Under the pieces are notes generated by a model. The model searched no databases, had not been told where the DNA came from, and worked only from the letters and a program-made list of their open reading frames with translations. Both the position numbers and the translations under genes were made by a program. From Trichomonas vaginalis G3 (taxonomy: Eukaryota > Parabasalia > Trichomonadida > Trichomonadidae): a DNA stretch of 64,000 bases. This document shows positions 31,286 to 39,884 of the stretch, one piece after another (positions within the stretch are counted from its first letter, which is position 1; every line of letters begins with the position of its first letter). The DNA is taken from assembly GCF_026262505.1 (NCBI RefSeq), contig NC_067206.1:35541896-35605895 (forward strand), in the 5' to 3' direction.

Positions 31286-33712
31286 TTAAAATGCTAAATC
31301 TAAAGAAACAGAATCAATATGAAGAATTTCTTGAGTTTCCATATCAAGGAACAAAGTTTCTCTATCCTTACTATCTCTTACACCTAAGAATTTATATTTC
31401 TTTCCTCTCTTAGTTACAATTGATCCAGGATAGTAACGAGAGAAACCTAAAGAATAGTAACTAACCAAAACTCTGTAGTTTTGTATCAAAGAAACACCTA
31501 AAACAGGAAGATTTCTTCTTACCAATCTCTTATATTTCTCAAGAGCAAATGGTTTTTCATCATTTTTCATGACAAAAGCCTTTCCTTTTATTGCTCCAAC
31601 AACAATCACTTCATCACCATTTTCTAGCTCCAAAACATCACTTGGAAGAACTTTGCATTCCTTGAAATCTTGTGTATTAACTGAATACCTGACATCATCA
31701 ATGATTCGCTCTCCAGGACAGTTAATACGTCCAATAAGTGTCACTTCACTTTTATCGACCAATTTAATGCATCCGAAATTGTTTTTGATTTTCTCCAATC
31801 TGATTGCGACTTTATCATTCTTTGTTCCTAGAACAGTTGCCAAACTATTCTCCTTTGTTTCAACAACATCAAAACATGCGAAACCTAATTTCATTGTTTC
31901 GTTTAATGAAATATTTACAATGACATGTTCCATTGTTTCTAAAAACAATTGTCTTGTCATTCCTTCTTTGTTTGTTCGTGCAACATATCCGGAAAGTTTG
32001 GTTCTAAGTAGTCCAAAGTCTCCTGGACTGCTGAAACAATCTGTTTCCGCTAATTGTCCAACAAATTCGACAGCTCCAATATTTGAATCGAAAATAATCG
32101 TTCCTTTTTCAGAAGCTGTTTTTACGAAGCATTCACGACCATCAAATAAAGAGTATTTCTCTATGAGATTATTTTCTCTCGATACGGAAATAATTTCCGA
32201 AAAAGTAATTTCATGGAAGATTTTGTCTTTTTCTGCGAATAAATGGAAACCTCTTGCACCACTGATGACCGAACCATCGTTAATGATATCTCCGACCTTT
32301 AAACCGTTGAATGGAGTCATCGCGCTGTCACTTTGATCGACTGAAATTCGATATCCTTTTGTTGAGTCTGCAAATGCCAATTCACTGTTCTCTCTTTCAA
32401 GGAGATCAAATCTTTCTAACACATCATCGAAAGTTATGCCCTTAAGAGGATAAATTTTGCAATCTTCTTCTCGAATTACGACTGGGAAGCCTTCGAACGT
32501 ACCAATAACCATGCAGTGCTTATCTTCATCACCTTGGACTGTACGATCAAATAAAATATCGCCTATTTGTAAACCAAAATTTGTTAATTCTTCTTCTCCT
32601 GAAGTTAGAGTGAATCTTTTACCTTCATAGTCTGTAACATTGATTTCTGATGACTGCATCCTGAACTCTCTGAAGTTTCTGATGAGTACATCACCGAAAT
32701 CTAAAGGTAATGCGCCATCAACTAACAAAGCTGAGGAATAGCAGCCACATGAGATCTGTGTGACATTGTGGCCGACCATTTTAGTGCATTCCTGGAATTC
32801 TGATGAGTTATTTGGGTTCGTAACCATAGTTCTTCCATCTGCAGGGTTTCCAGCAGCAAAAACTTGTCCTTTGAGGTTCAGAACGAGTGTAAAGTCGTCG
32901 CCACAGCTTATCTGTATTACAGGGCTGCCGCCGAAGTTGTAGGGATGTCGTAAAACGTTTCTGACTGAAGATGTATTTCCGATTCCGAGGGAACCATCTG
33001 TATTTGCGCCGCAGCAGTAAACAGAACCGTCTATATCGACAAACCATGAATTATTGTGATAAGCGAAAACGCTTTGTATTGAAGTTGGTAGATTTGGAAC
33101 TTGCGTAGGAGTTAATGTCTCTTTTGGCTGCCCTGTCGCTGGAGATTCGCCACCCCATGAATAAGCAACGCCATCTTCTGAGAGAGCTAAGTAATGTGAT
33201 GTTCCAATTGCAACTTTTACGATATTATTATCAGGAACTCGTATATATTGAACTTGCTTGTGCCTGTTTGCGATGGCAACTCTTCCATCTGAAAGAGCGC
33301 ACATTAATTGCGTTTGCCCTGCAGCTATGTGTTTAACTGTATCTTCGAGTTTTAATTTTGTAGGAGAATGCGCATATCCTGCACCCCAAACAAGAACTGA
33401 TCCATCTTCGCTTAATGCTGCTGAAAATTTATCGCCTGAAACAATTTGTTGAAAATTAAATTCTGGAAAAGTAGAAACTAATTGAGGATAAGGACTGTCA
33501 CTTCGATTGCCAGTACCTAATCTCCACGATTGACCTGATCCCCATGAATAAAACTCATTCTGGCTGGTAACATAACAACCGCTTTTCCAAGATGCAGAAA
33601 GAGTTTTAATGAAAGCACCAGGTGGAACGAATATGGGATGCGGGTCGTTGTCATCTCGATCTCTGCCAATTCTATATCCATCAGATGATCCTGCAGTCCA
33701 TATTGATGACAT
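31286..33712 (-). CDS. RCC1-repeat (beta-propeller) protein with a long C-terminal repeat region
   Basis: 808 residues from the ATG at 33712. Residues 1-330 show RCC1/UVR8-type blades: SIWTAGSSDGYRIG, FYSWGSGQSWRLGTGN, VLVWGAG, AYSWGGES, VYCCGANTDGSLGIGN, VFAAGNPADGR. Such propellers act as chromatin- or GTPase-binding platforms. The 470-residue C-terminal part has no recognised domain but seems built of five related beta modules. Each has a turn such as GLQIGDILFD, GLKVGDIIND, GFACFDVVE, PSDVLELENGDE or YPGSIVTKRGKK followed by a V-x-G strand. There is no signal or membrane segment. True RCC1 (Ran exchange factor) cannot be claimed because the propeller is followed by this unusual extension. 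An upstream in-frame extension lacks an ATG. Confidence 0.85.
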   Translation of the reverse strand: MSSIWTAGSSDGYRIGRDRDDNDPHPIFVPPGAFIKTLSASWKSGCYVTSQNEFYSWGSGQSWRLGTGNRSDSPYPQLVSTFPEFNFQQIVSGDKFSAALSEDGSVLVWGAGYAHSPTKLKLEDTVKHIAAGQTQLMCALSDGRVAIANRHKQVQYIRVPDNNIVKVAIGTSHYLALSEDGVAYSWGGESPATGQPKETLTPTQVPNLPTSIQSVFAYHNNSWFVDIDGSVYCCGANTDGSLGIGNTSSVRNVLRHPYNFGGSPVIQISCGDDFTLVLNLKGQVFAAGNPADGRTMVTNPNNSSEFQECTKMVGHNVTQISCGCYSSALLVDGALPLDFGDVLIRNFREFRMQSSEINVTDYEGKRFTLTSGEEELTNFGLQIGDILFDRTVQGDEDKHCMVIGTFEGFPVVIREEDCKIYPLKGITFDDVLERFDLLERENSELAFADSTKGYRISVDQSDSAMTPFNGLKVGDIINDGSVISGARGFHLFAEKDKIFHEITFSEIISVSRENNLIEKYSLFDGRECFVKTASEKGTIIFDSNIGAVEFVGQLAETDCFSSPGDFGLLRTKLSGYVARTNKEGMTRQLFLETMEHVIVNISLNETMKLGFACFDVVETKENSLATVLGTKNDKVAIRLEKIKNNFGCIKLVDKSEVTLIGRINCPGERIIDDVRYSVNTQDFKECKVLPSDVLELENGDEVIVVGAIKGKAFVMKNDEKPFALEKYKRLVRRNLPVLGVSLIQNYRVLVSYYSLGFSRYYPGSIVTKRGKKYKFLGVRDSKDRETLFLDMETQEILHIDSVSLDLAF

Positions 33713-33831
33713 CAATGGCAAAAAATATTTTTATTTTTGACAATTGTCAAAAATAGGGAGAAAAAAATCCATGTAAAGTTTGAATAATTTTCAAAATATT
33801 TTTAGTTTGAAAAAATAAGTAAAAATGTGAA

Positions 33832-33905
33832 GCGCCGTTGGCCCAATTGGATAAGGCGACTGCCTACGGAGCAGTAGAGTCCAGGTTCAAGTCCTGGACG
33901 GCGCG
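33832..33905 (+). tRNA. tRNA-Arg(ACG)
   Basis: The cloverleaf closes fully. The 7-bp acceptor stem GCGCCGT pairs with ACGGCGC, followed by discriminator G. The anticodon stem ACTGC/GCAGT encloses the loop CTACGGA with anticodon ACG. A T-arm GTTCAAG loop closes with CCAG/CTGG. The anticodon ACG is read as ICG after deamination and decodes CGN arginine codons. There is no intron. A T-run follows immediately. Confidence 0.95.
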
Positions 33906-33911
33906 TTTTTT
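33906..33911 (+). terminator. RNA polymerase III terminator (T6)
   Basis: Six T residues directly follow the discriminator base of tRNA-Arg, the standard Pol III stop signal. Confidence 0.85.
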
Positions 33912-34405
33912 CATTTTTGTTTTTGTATAATGATGTTTGAAATGAATCCTAACATATTTGTGTCTCTTTTTCGTTTTCCGATCAAATACTTTTTGTCCGG
34001 ATTAGCGTGGGTATAAACAGCGCTTATTCTAAATATTTTTCAACTCATAGAAATATATTGTTCAGGCTAATGTAACGATAGCTTATATTTGGTCACATGA
34101 AATATAATTTTTTTTTGCCTTTCTGCCAATGAATCAATTTTTCAGCCTTTTAATCAATAAAAACTAAAGTTAATGGTGAAAGACATATGAATCTTCCAGA
34201 ATCTGAAGTTGAGTTGCAATTCCAAATTTTTCTTGAAAAATTTTCTTCTTGAATTTATAAATTACATACCCGAGCAGTCTGACACCCTAACTAAATGACA
34301 ATCTCGACAATTCCCATCTGATAATTGACTGCAGACATGTGATATAAAATTCAGAGCAAGGATTTTAACTGTCACATTTTGAATTTAAAAGGACTAAAAT
34401 TTAAG
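33912..34405. other. Intergenic DNA upstream of the Not4-like gene
   Basis: No coding frame or RNA gene was seen. The TCACATT initiator of the next gene is at 34372-34378. Confidence 0.5.
34372..34378 (+). promoter_or_regulatory. Initiator-type promoter element (TCACATT)
   Basis: TCACATT matches the trichomonad initiator and is 28-34 bases before the ATG at 34406. Confidence 0.55.
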
Positions 34406-35305
34406 ATGTCAAACAGCTATAGGAAACATTCAGATCGAAACCCCAAATCTATAGGAGGAAACAATACACGACAGAGGTCAAACGTACCAATTCCTGAAAG
34501 AAAAGCTTTAGCGCAATACAGAGTTGTTCAACGTGATTTAGTGTATGTGATAGGAATTCCGACAGAAATTGCACAAGAGTCAGTACTATCCAAGTATGAG
34601 TACTTTGGGCAATATGGACCTATCAAAAAGATCGTTGTCAACTCAAATCCACTTCATAACCAAAATTTTAAGCGCCCTACTGTTAGCGCATACGTCACTT
34701 TTATTAATATCTCAGATGCTTTAGAGTGTATCTATAGCCTTGAAGATTTTTCATACAACGGGTACAATATCAAAGCTTCGTTAGGAACGAGCAAATATTG
34801 TACGAATTTTTTATGTAACCAACCTTGTACTAACCATGACTGCATGTATTTGCATCAGATCGGCAATCCAGACGATTCCTTTACAACAGATGAAATCCAA
34901 GAGTTTACGGAGCGATTTACTTCTATCACGCGTCCATCACGCCCTAGTGATTATAACAAGTATAAGTTTCAGGATGCAAAACCAACCGTATTCCCACCGC
35001 GTAGAATTTTAACAAAAACAACAGATTTGACAGATTCGACGCAAACACAACATTCATCACCACAACAGCAATACAATAACGCGGAAGATGGCGAATACTA
35101 CTCATTAGGGGAAGAAGATCAAGAAACTATACAGAATAACGAAGAGGAAGAATCTCGTCAGACAGAGAGTCTTTCTAATATATTTAAATATCGCCCGCTT
35201 ACAGTACCTCCTTTGTCGGCTGATTATACAGTCGGAATGTCTTTAGAAAAGCAATTGAATCTCGGAACTTCTTCAGTTCGAAGCATTCTTGAAAAATTAG
35301 TATAA
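34406..35305 (+). CDS. Not4-like RRM plus C3H zinc-finger protein, RING absent
   Basis: 299 residues from the first ATG. Residues 38-125 are a Not4-type RRM: YRVVQRDLVYVIGIP, then LSKYEYFGQYGPIKKIVVN, VSAYVTFINISDAL and IKASLGTSKYC, all closely matching the CNOT4/Not4 RRM order. A C3H finger CTNFLCNQPCTNHDCMYLH follows, as in Not4. In other eukaryotes Not4 has an N-terminal C4C4 RING that gives it E3 ligase activity; here only about 35 polar residues precede the RRM, so no RING is encoded. The C-terminus is acidic and Gln-rich. It likely serves as an RNA-binding part of the CCR4-NOT deadenylase or a ribosome-linked factor, without ubiquitin ligase activity of its own. It is the last host gene before the mobile elements. 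Confidence 0.85.
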   Translation: MSNSYRKHSDRNPKSIGGNNTRQRSNVPIPERKALAQYRVVQRDLVYVIGIPTEIAQESVLSKYEYFGQYGPIKKIVVNSNPLHNQNFKRPTVSAYVTFINISDALECIYSLEDFSYNGYNIKASLGTSKYCTNFLCNQPCTNHDCMYLHQIGNPDDSFTTDEIQEFTERFTSITRPSRPSDYNKYKFQDAKPTVFPPRRILTKTTDLTDSTQTQHSSPQQQYNNAEDGEYYSLGEEDQETIQNNEEEESRQTESLSNIFKYRPLTVPPLSADYTVGMSLEKQLNLGTSSVRSILEKLV

Positions 35306-35512
35306 ATAGGATAGACATAATACTATCTCTTTATTATATAGATCGGATAAAGAAATATTATATATTATTTTATTTAATTATCAGACTTTTTTTCAATCCT
35401 CCATCTTATTCTTATTACTTGACTCTATTACTATACGAAATCATGATGCTAGTCCGTGAGCTTCTAGTCTGACTAAGAAATTCATTTTATTAAAGCAAAT
35501 GACTTGTTGTTG
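35306..35512. other. AT-rich 3' flank of the Not4-like gene
   Basis: No gene was seen. It ends at the A-run where the outer mobile element begins. Confidence 0.5.
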
Positions 35513-35534
35513 AAAAAAAAAAAAAAAAAAAAAA
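35513..35534. repeat. A22 run at the left edge of the outer element
   Basis: Twenty-two A residues separate host AT-rich DNA from the AGGTAGTGGGGC start of the outer Maverick. It may be part of the target site or mark an assembly weak point. Confidence 0.8.
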
Positions 35535-36076
35535 GGTAGTGGGGCTTCCAGGCGCGTTGCGCCCTCTAGCCCTGAAGATGTTTAGTATAAATGAAGTTTT
35601 TATTCGGAAAATTGTTAGTCTTCTGGTGTGAATTCGGAGGACTCTTCTTCTTCCTCCATTGCTTCTGGGAAGAAGCCTTCTTCTGGGTCGAAAACATTAT
35701 ATAATGTGTCGCTTTTCACAAATTATATATGTTTTCATGTTTTGTCACTTTTCTGTCACTTTTCAGGAAAAAAACATTTTTATTATTATATATAAATGAA
35801 TTTTACAAAACCACCGTTACCGTTCTTTGGAAATAAGAGTAGATGTAAAGATATTATATTGAGAGAACTTAAGAAACTACCGAATGGTCTAACATTTGTA
35901 GATTTGTTCGGTGGAAGTTTCTATATATCCCATTTGTGTCATATAATATTCCCAGACTCAAAGATTATATGCAATGACTTCGACAACTATATGGACCGTC
36001 TCAAACATATACCAGATACAAACAATATATTGAAAGAGTTAAAAGAAAAGATACCTATAGGTAAGATGGAACGTAT
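35534..36076. mobile_element. Outer Maverick/Polinton, left arm (interrupted by the inner element)
   Basis: Host DNA changes abruptly at AGGTAGTGGGGC into GC-richer DNA with a GGCGC-GTT-GCGCC hairpin (35551-35563). A short acidic minus-strand peptide tail follows (about 35609-35700), then the left part of a DNA methyltransferase gene. The 5'-AG end fits the Polinton terminus rule. The matching right end is outside the window, so target duplication and terminal repeats cannot be checked. The element is a fossil: it is split by a later insertion and has roughly a dozen apparent breaks across its visible parts. Confidence 0.6.
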
Positions 36077-36081
36077 ACCAT
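35796..36081 (+). pseudogene. D12-class DNA N6-adenine methyltransferase, left part (outer element)
   Basis: The N-terminal part of a Dam-like (D12) adenine methyltransferase: PPLPFFGNKSR is the family's F-x-G-x-K motif and FVDLFGGSFYIS is the S-adenosylmethionine loop. The start has the TAAATG context seen in other genes of these elements. It ends at the junction with the inner element; the part carrying the DPP(Y/F) catalytic motif is beyond that element. N6-methyladenine is a known DNA mark in Trichomonas, and Dam-like enzymes are known Maverick cargo. Confidence 0.8.
36077..36081. repeat. Target site duplication, left copy (ACCAT)
   Basis: ACCAT directly abuts the left AGTTAGTATAC end of the inner element and is repeated at 57976-57980. 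A 5-6 bp duplication is normal for Maverick/Polinton insertion. Confidence 0.85.
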
Positions 36082-36306
36082 AGTTAGTATACAAGTCTTG
36101 GGTACGGCGGCACTGCGTTCCACCTTACCCAATACTTGTGAATTTGACACTTTACAAAACCGTTAACGTATATTTTACAACATGAACGCAAAAACTAATT
36201 TAACCTTAAATATTTACAAAGCCGCCAACCACTTCACTAACGAACTCACTAATGTAAAAAATAAACGTTCTCACTATCGTTCTCACTAACGACTTCACTA
36301 ATGTTC

Positions 36307-36591
36307 TCATAAATTTTCCTCAATATCTTCATCATCAGTGTTAACCCTATTGTAGTCATACTTGAAGCCATAAACTTTCTCTAACTTCTTAACGTACAAT
36401 TTACATAACTTACCTTCGTCATCGTATGGTTTAATGATATAACTATTTCTATCTTTATACACAGTCAATGAAAAGTCAACTGGTCTCGGATGTATTTGAA
36501 AGAACATGTTATGCTCAGGAAGGAAGAATAAATGTTTAAATGTATGTTTGTTATACTGTGGAATTCGAATGAGTTGCTTTTGTTCTGTCAT
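36307..36591 (-). CDS. Small protein encoded inside the terminal repeat (left copy)
   Basis: 94 residues, not recognised. Identical to the protein at 57466-57750 because the gene lies wholly in the inverted repeat. It is polar with mixed charge, a hydrophobic strand-like centre (HTFKHLFFLPEHNMFFQIHP) and an acidic end (DDEDIEENL). It has the TAAATG start context. Position inside the repeat implies that any replication or integration step acts on both copies together; function unknown. Confidence 0.6.
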   Translation of the reverse strand: MTEQKQLIRIPQYNKHTFKHLFFLPEHNMFFQIHPRPVDFSLTVYKDRNSYIIKPYDDEGKLCKLYVKKLEKVYGFKYDYNRVNTDDEDIEENL

Positions 36592-36701
36592 TTACATCCA
36601 AATAAAAAATTTCAGTAAACTTAAAAATAAAATAAAAAATTAATGATATCACCACCCGCACACGTATGAAAACATAGCACAAAAATAAATTTAGGGTAGA
36701 A

Positions 36702-36738
36702 GGTTAGATCTAACCCGATATCTAACCTCTTTTCTAAC
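36702..36738 (+). repeat. TCTAAC array with 12-bp spacing, left terminal repeat
   Basis: Palindrome GGTTAGATCTAACC (36702-36715) followed by TCTAAC units at 36709, 36721 and 36733, exactly 12 bases apart. Matching arrays occur in the right repeat and twice in the centre of the element, so a bound protein is likely. Confidence 0.7.
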
Positions 36739-36755
36739 CTGTTGAATTCATTGCT

Positions 36756-37007
36756 TTATAACTCACTGTCGTCTGCTTTCTCCAACTCTTCTAACTTCTT
36801 CTTAAGTTCAGCAATGTTGTCCTCATGAAGTTTAATCTTTCTCAAAATACCTTCTCTATCTAATGGTTGCTTTATCTTTCTAAACTGAACTCTACCATCC
36901 TTCATAGTATGAATGTAAAAACCTTCTGGAATAGTTCCTGATTTAATGTATTCTACCAAAAACTTTTGTTTCATTGCTTCAGTGACTTTAGTCGTCATTT
37001 CAATCAA
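36756..37007 (-). CDS. Small Maverick protein with coiled-coil end
   Basis: 83 residues. A short domain (PEGFYIHTMKDGRVQFRKI) is followed by a heptad-like helix (KIKLHEDNIAELKKKLEELEKA). The first domain resembles that of the proteins at 39135-39560 and near 63448, suggesting one family. Role unknown; it may be a DNA- or capsid-binding accessory. Confidence 0.5.
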   Translation of the reverse strand: MIEMTTKVTEAMKQKFLVEYIKSGTIPEGFYIHTMKDGRVQFRKIKQPLDREGILRKIKLHEDNIAELKKKLEELEKADDSEL

Positions 37008-37046
37008 ATAAAAATTTTAATATTAAATAAAAATAACGTTATTTTT

Positions 37047-37505
37047 TCAGTAAGGAAACGCAGGAGTTTTACGATTTATTTGAGGAGTAGGTTCTGGTTT
37101 AAATGTTGGAGTCGGTTTAGGAGTTGACTTTTGAACAGGAGTTTGTACTTCCATAGGTTCAGGAGTTATTGAAGGTTTTGCTTGTGAAGGCGTTGGTTTT
37201 GGCGAAGGTGTTGGAGTTTGTTTAACTTCAGCTATTTCAGTATTATTTATAACATTTGCTTTATTTCTTTTCAACATCATTACTGCTCCTGCTGTAGCTA
37301 GCAAACCTAGTGGGAGACCATATTTTATATAAGGACTTGACCAAATGCTATTTTTGACAGGAGCTGGTGGAACACCTAACCTTGGTGAGACTGCTCTTTG
37401 CCATTGTGCAGCTCGTAAGAAATATTCAATAGGTGCTCCATAATCGTTTGGTAAAGTTTGTTTCATAGATGGTGAAGGTTCACGAGAGCTTGATGAAGAA
37501 CTCAT
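37047..37505 (-). CDS. Small membrane protein with a proline-rich tail (inner element)
   Basis: 152 residues: a polar N-terminus, one membrane-type segment (YIKYGLPLGLLATAGAVMML, about 71-90), a short basic patch and a Pro/Thr/Lys-rich tail with PTPSPKPTPSQ-like repeats. It sits next to the major-capsid-like region, so a structural or envelope-associated role is possible, but this is inference. Confidence 0.5.
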   Translation of the reverse strand: MSSSSSSREPSPSMKQTLPNDYGAPIEYFLRAAQWQRAVSPRLGVPPAPVKNSIWSSPYIKYGLPLGLLATAGAVMMLKRNKANVINNTEIAEVKQTPTPSPKPTPSQAKPSITPEPMEVQTPVQKSTPKPTPTFKPEPTPQINRKTPAFPY

Positions 37506-37581
37506 TTATAAGCTTTAAAAATAAACGTTCATCCTTTATTCCTCACTGTCGTCCGTGCTAAGTTATAGTCATCTAATCTTA

Positions 37582-39107
37582 TTATGGGATGCCATTAGCA
37601 CGCACCTGAATGGCAAAGCAACAATCCCTCATAAATCCAATAAGTGGCTTTGGTACGTTTTCAGTTGCTAGTTCAATAGGTCCTTTAACAGACAATTTGT
37701 ATGTTATTGGAGCAGTAGATGTTTGACCTTGTTGGAAGCAAAAGTCCACTTCTGTTGGAAAACCACATAAGAAATGTGTGTTGTCATAGCTATCCCATTT
37801 ATGTTCCACACTACCATCATCCACCAATGACCTCATAACATCTTCATTAAATCCTATCATATCATTGTTTGTATTGCAGGCGTTCGCAACCATTTCATAA
37901 AATACAGGTCCATATGATTTTTCAGGTTCTGCAGGCATATTTCCATAAGCTCCCATGGAAAGCTGAAGATATTTAAACTTAGGGTTCTCAAAATTAACAT
38001 AATAGTTGTCTTTCTTTCTAAATAGTGCCCAAATACTTTTAACATTAATAGGCGTATAAGCTGCTGTAAATGTTGCACTTGAACTATCTGTATTCTTTGA
38101 GAATGAACCGTCCATAGGAATCCAATCCATAACTTTAACAGGAAAACATAAAGCCTCGTTTGTATAATGTTCTACAAGTTCTGTATAAATGTTAGGGTCT
38201 AAAGAGAATGACTTTGGATGAATGAAACATTCATTAAAATCCATCTTTGTTCGAAATAGTTGCTGGTTACAGTTGTAATAGTAACTGTTCCACTAGCTTC
38301 TACTGCCTTCGTTATCATAGTGAATGGTTCATTCCATGGAACAAATTTATTTGTCGGTGGATTTGAATCTGAAGCAAATGCAACTTTAAGAGTTGGATTG
38401 AAAGCAATGATATCATTTACAGATATAGATGTGCATTGTAAGGCGTCGCTACTGAACTTTACTTTAAGCTGAATGTTACCAGCAAATGCAGGAATAAATC
38501 TTATAGCTTCTAATGGAAGGAATCTTCTAACAGGAATTCTTAAACGAAGCTTAAAATCAAATGATTTTCCTGCTGTAATTGGACCACTAACAATTTGTCC
38601 TGTTCTGCATGTTCCCGAATGACTCCATACATCTTCATGTCGAGTCTTTGAGAAAACATCTACTTTCTTTATTTGTTCGGTAGTTTGTGAGTTTGAAGTT
38701 ATATATGCTTCTTCTCTTGCGTTGTCTTGAGAATATACGATACGACCATTTGCAAGGATTTGATATCCAGCAACTGCATAGAAAGCGTCATCGAAACCAA
38801 TCCAAAATCCTGGTGGGTTTGTTTTATTGGAACCTGAACCAATTTCTTTATCTGCAATAAATTGACCTTCCATTTTATACGTAATGAATGTATTGTAAAG
38901 GTCCAACATATTTTCACCAGGAGGTGAGAGATTGAATGTTACCCATGTGTTATCTTTAGCAGTTCCAGGTTGTGATGGAATCTTTGCGTCAGAATATTTT
39001 CTATTAGTGTCACCAATTTGAACTGCATTGTCTATGATATCGAAATATGAGCGAATCTGATGAATATGCTCTGCTGGAGTAAATTCGTTTAACTGTTCGT
39101 TCTGCAT
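37582..39107 (-). pseudogene. Major-capsid-like region of the inner Maverick
   Basis: A minus-strand region of about 500 codons, rich in beta-strand-like segments, with LRIPVRRFLPLEAIRFIPAFAGNIQLKV-like hydrophobic strands and GFWIGFDDAFYAVAGYQIL. Size and position next to other structural genes fit the double-jelly-roll major capsid protein of Polintons. It has about one break. Assignment rests on size, strand pattern and context, not on a clear catalytic motif. Confidence 0.5.
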
Positions 39108-39134
39108 GTATTTACTTCGGATAAAAATATCTAT

Positions 39135-39560
39135 TTACTTCATTATTCTCACTCTTCTTCTTGGCATTCGTGGTGGAAGTTGTTTCTTGACATTTTCAAT
39201 GAACTGTACATTCTCTTTTGTCTCAACTTCTTTCACTGGTGGGTCAGGATTCTTTGACTCGGTTTGTTTTTCAATGAAATTCACGAACTTTGCAATAAGC
39301 TCTTGGTTCGTTATTGAAAGAACATCTGGCTTCTTTTCTTCTTGTTCTATTGACTTTTCAGTTTGAATAGAAGGTTTTATATGGGCTTCACCCTTGCCAT
39401 GCACCTTAATGTTGTCGCTCTCTGCATTCGCTAATGGAACCTTTCTTTTTCTTACGTATATTTTACCATCTTTACTCTGACTTACATAATAGAAAGGATG
39501 TTGTATTCCTCTTGCGTCATTTAATATAATAGACTCTCGCTCTGATTTTGACAAGCTCAT
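39135..39560 (-). CDS. Small basic Maverick protein (HPFYYVSQSKDGK family)
   Basis: 141 residues. A short N-terminal domain (HPFYYVSQSKDGKIYVRKRKVPL) resembles that of the 83-residue protein at 36756. The middle is acidic and disordered and the end is strongly basic (PPRMPRRRVRIMK), as in small virion DNA-binding proteins. It lies upstream of the major-capsid-like region on the same strand. Function is inferred only. Confidence 0.5.
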   Translation of the reverse strand: MSLSKSERESIILNDARGIQHPFYYVSQSKDGKIYVRKRKVPLANAESDNIKVHGKGEAHIKPSIQTEKSIEQEEKKPDVLSITNQELIAKFVNFIEKQTESKNPDPPVKEVETKENVQFIENVKKQLPPRMPRRRVRIMK

Positions 39561-39605
39561 TTTACATCGGTTAAAGTTTTAATTTTGTTTTTTATCTGCA
39601 GTCAA

Positions 39606-39860
39606 ATGACTCAGACAAGTCCTACGGACAAGACCCAGGGGGTCATAGATGTTGAAGCATTGAAGAAAGAAATTCGTGAGCAAATTTTATCCGAACTGAA
39701 GGAACAAAAACAAGAACAAAAGCCAGAGAGACCAAAGAGAAAACTTAGTGAAAAACAACTTGCTGCATTAGCTGCTGGAAGACAGAAGAACCCACGTTTG
39801 CTGGCGAAAAAAGCTAGAGAAGAAGCAAAAGCTAAAGAAGCTGAAGCAAAGAAAGAGTAA
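39606..39860 (+). CDS. Small charged helical protein (inner element)
   Basis: 84 residues, Lys/Glu/Ala-rich: a helical segment VDVEALKKEIREQ-like followed by KLSEKQLAALAAGRQKNPRLLAKKAREEAKAKEAEAKK. It resembles small basic DNA-condensing or scaffold proteins. The ATG at 39606 follows a TTTTTTATCTGCAGTCAA leader. Divergent from the gene at 39560. Confidence 0.5.
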   Translation: MTQTSPTDKTQGVIDVEALKKEIREQILSELKEQKQEQKPERPKRKLSEKQLAALAAGRQKNPRLLAKKAREEAKAKEAEAKKE

Positions 39861-39884
39861 ATGGTTTATTTTTATCCGAATTAA

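Larger units (their letters stand above)
36082..36764 (+). repeat. Terminal inverted repeat, left (inner element)
   Basis: 683 bases starting AGTTAGTATAC, the inverse of 57296-57975. Identity is nearly complete; only about three single-base length differences in short homopolymer runs were noticed. The repeat includes a 94-codon gene and a 12-bp-spaced TCTAAC array near its inner edge. Confidence 0.92.

Noticed and set aside
31569-32336. 255-codon plus-strand frame opposite the RCC1 gene
   Set aside because: Antisense shadow; Ser/Leu/Phe-rich composition and no motif.
33832-35534. tRNA-targeted integration of the outer element
   Set aside because: The element starts about 1.6 kb from tRNA-Arg with a complete host gene between them.
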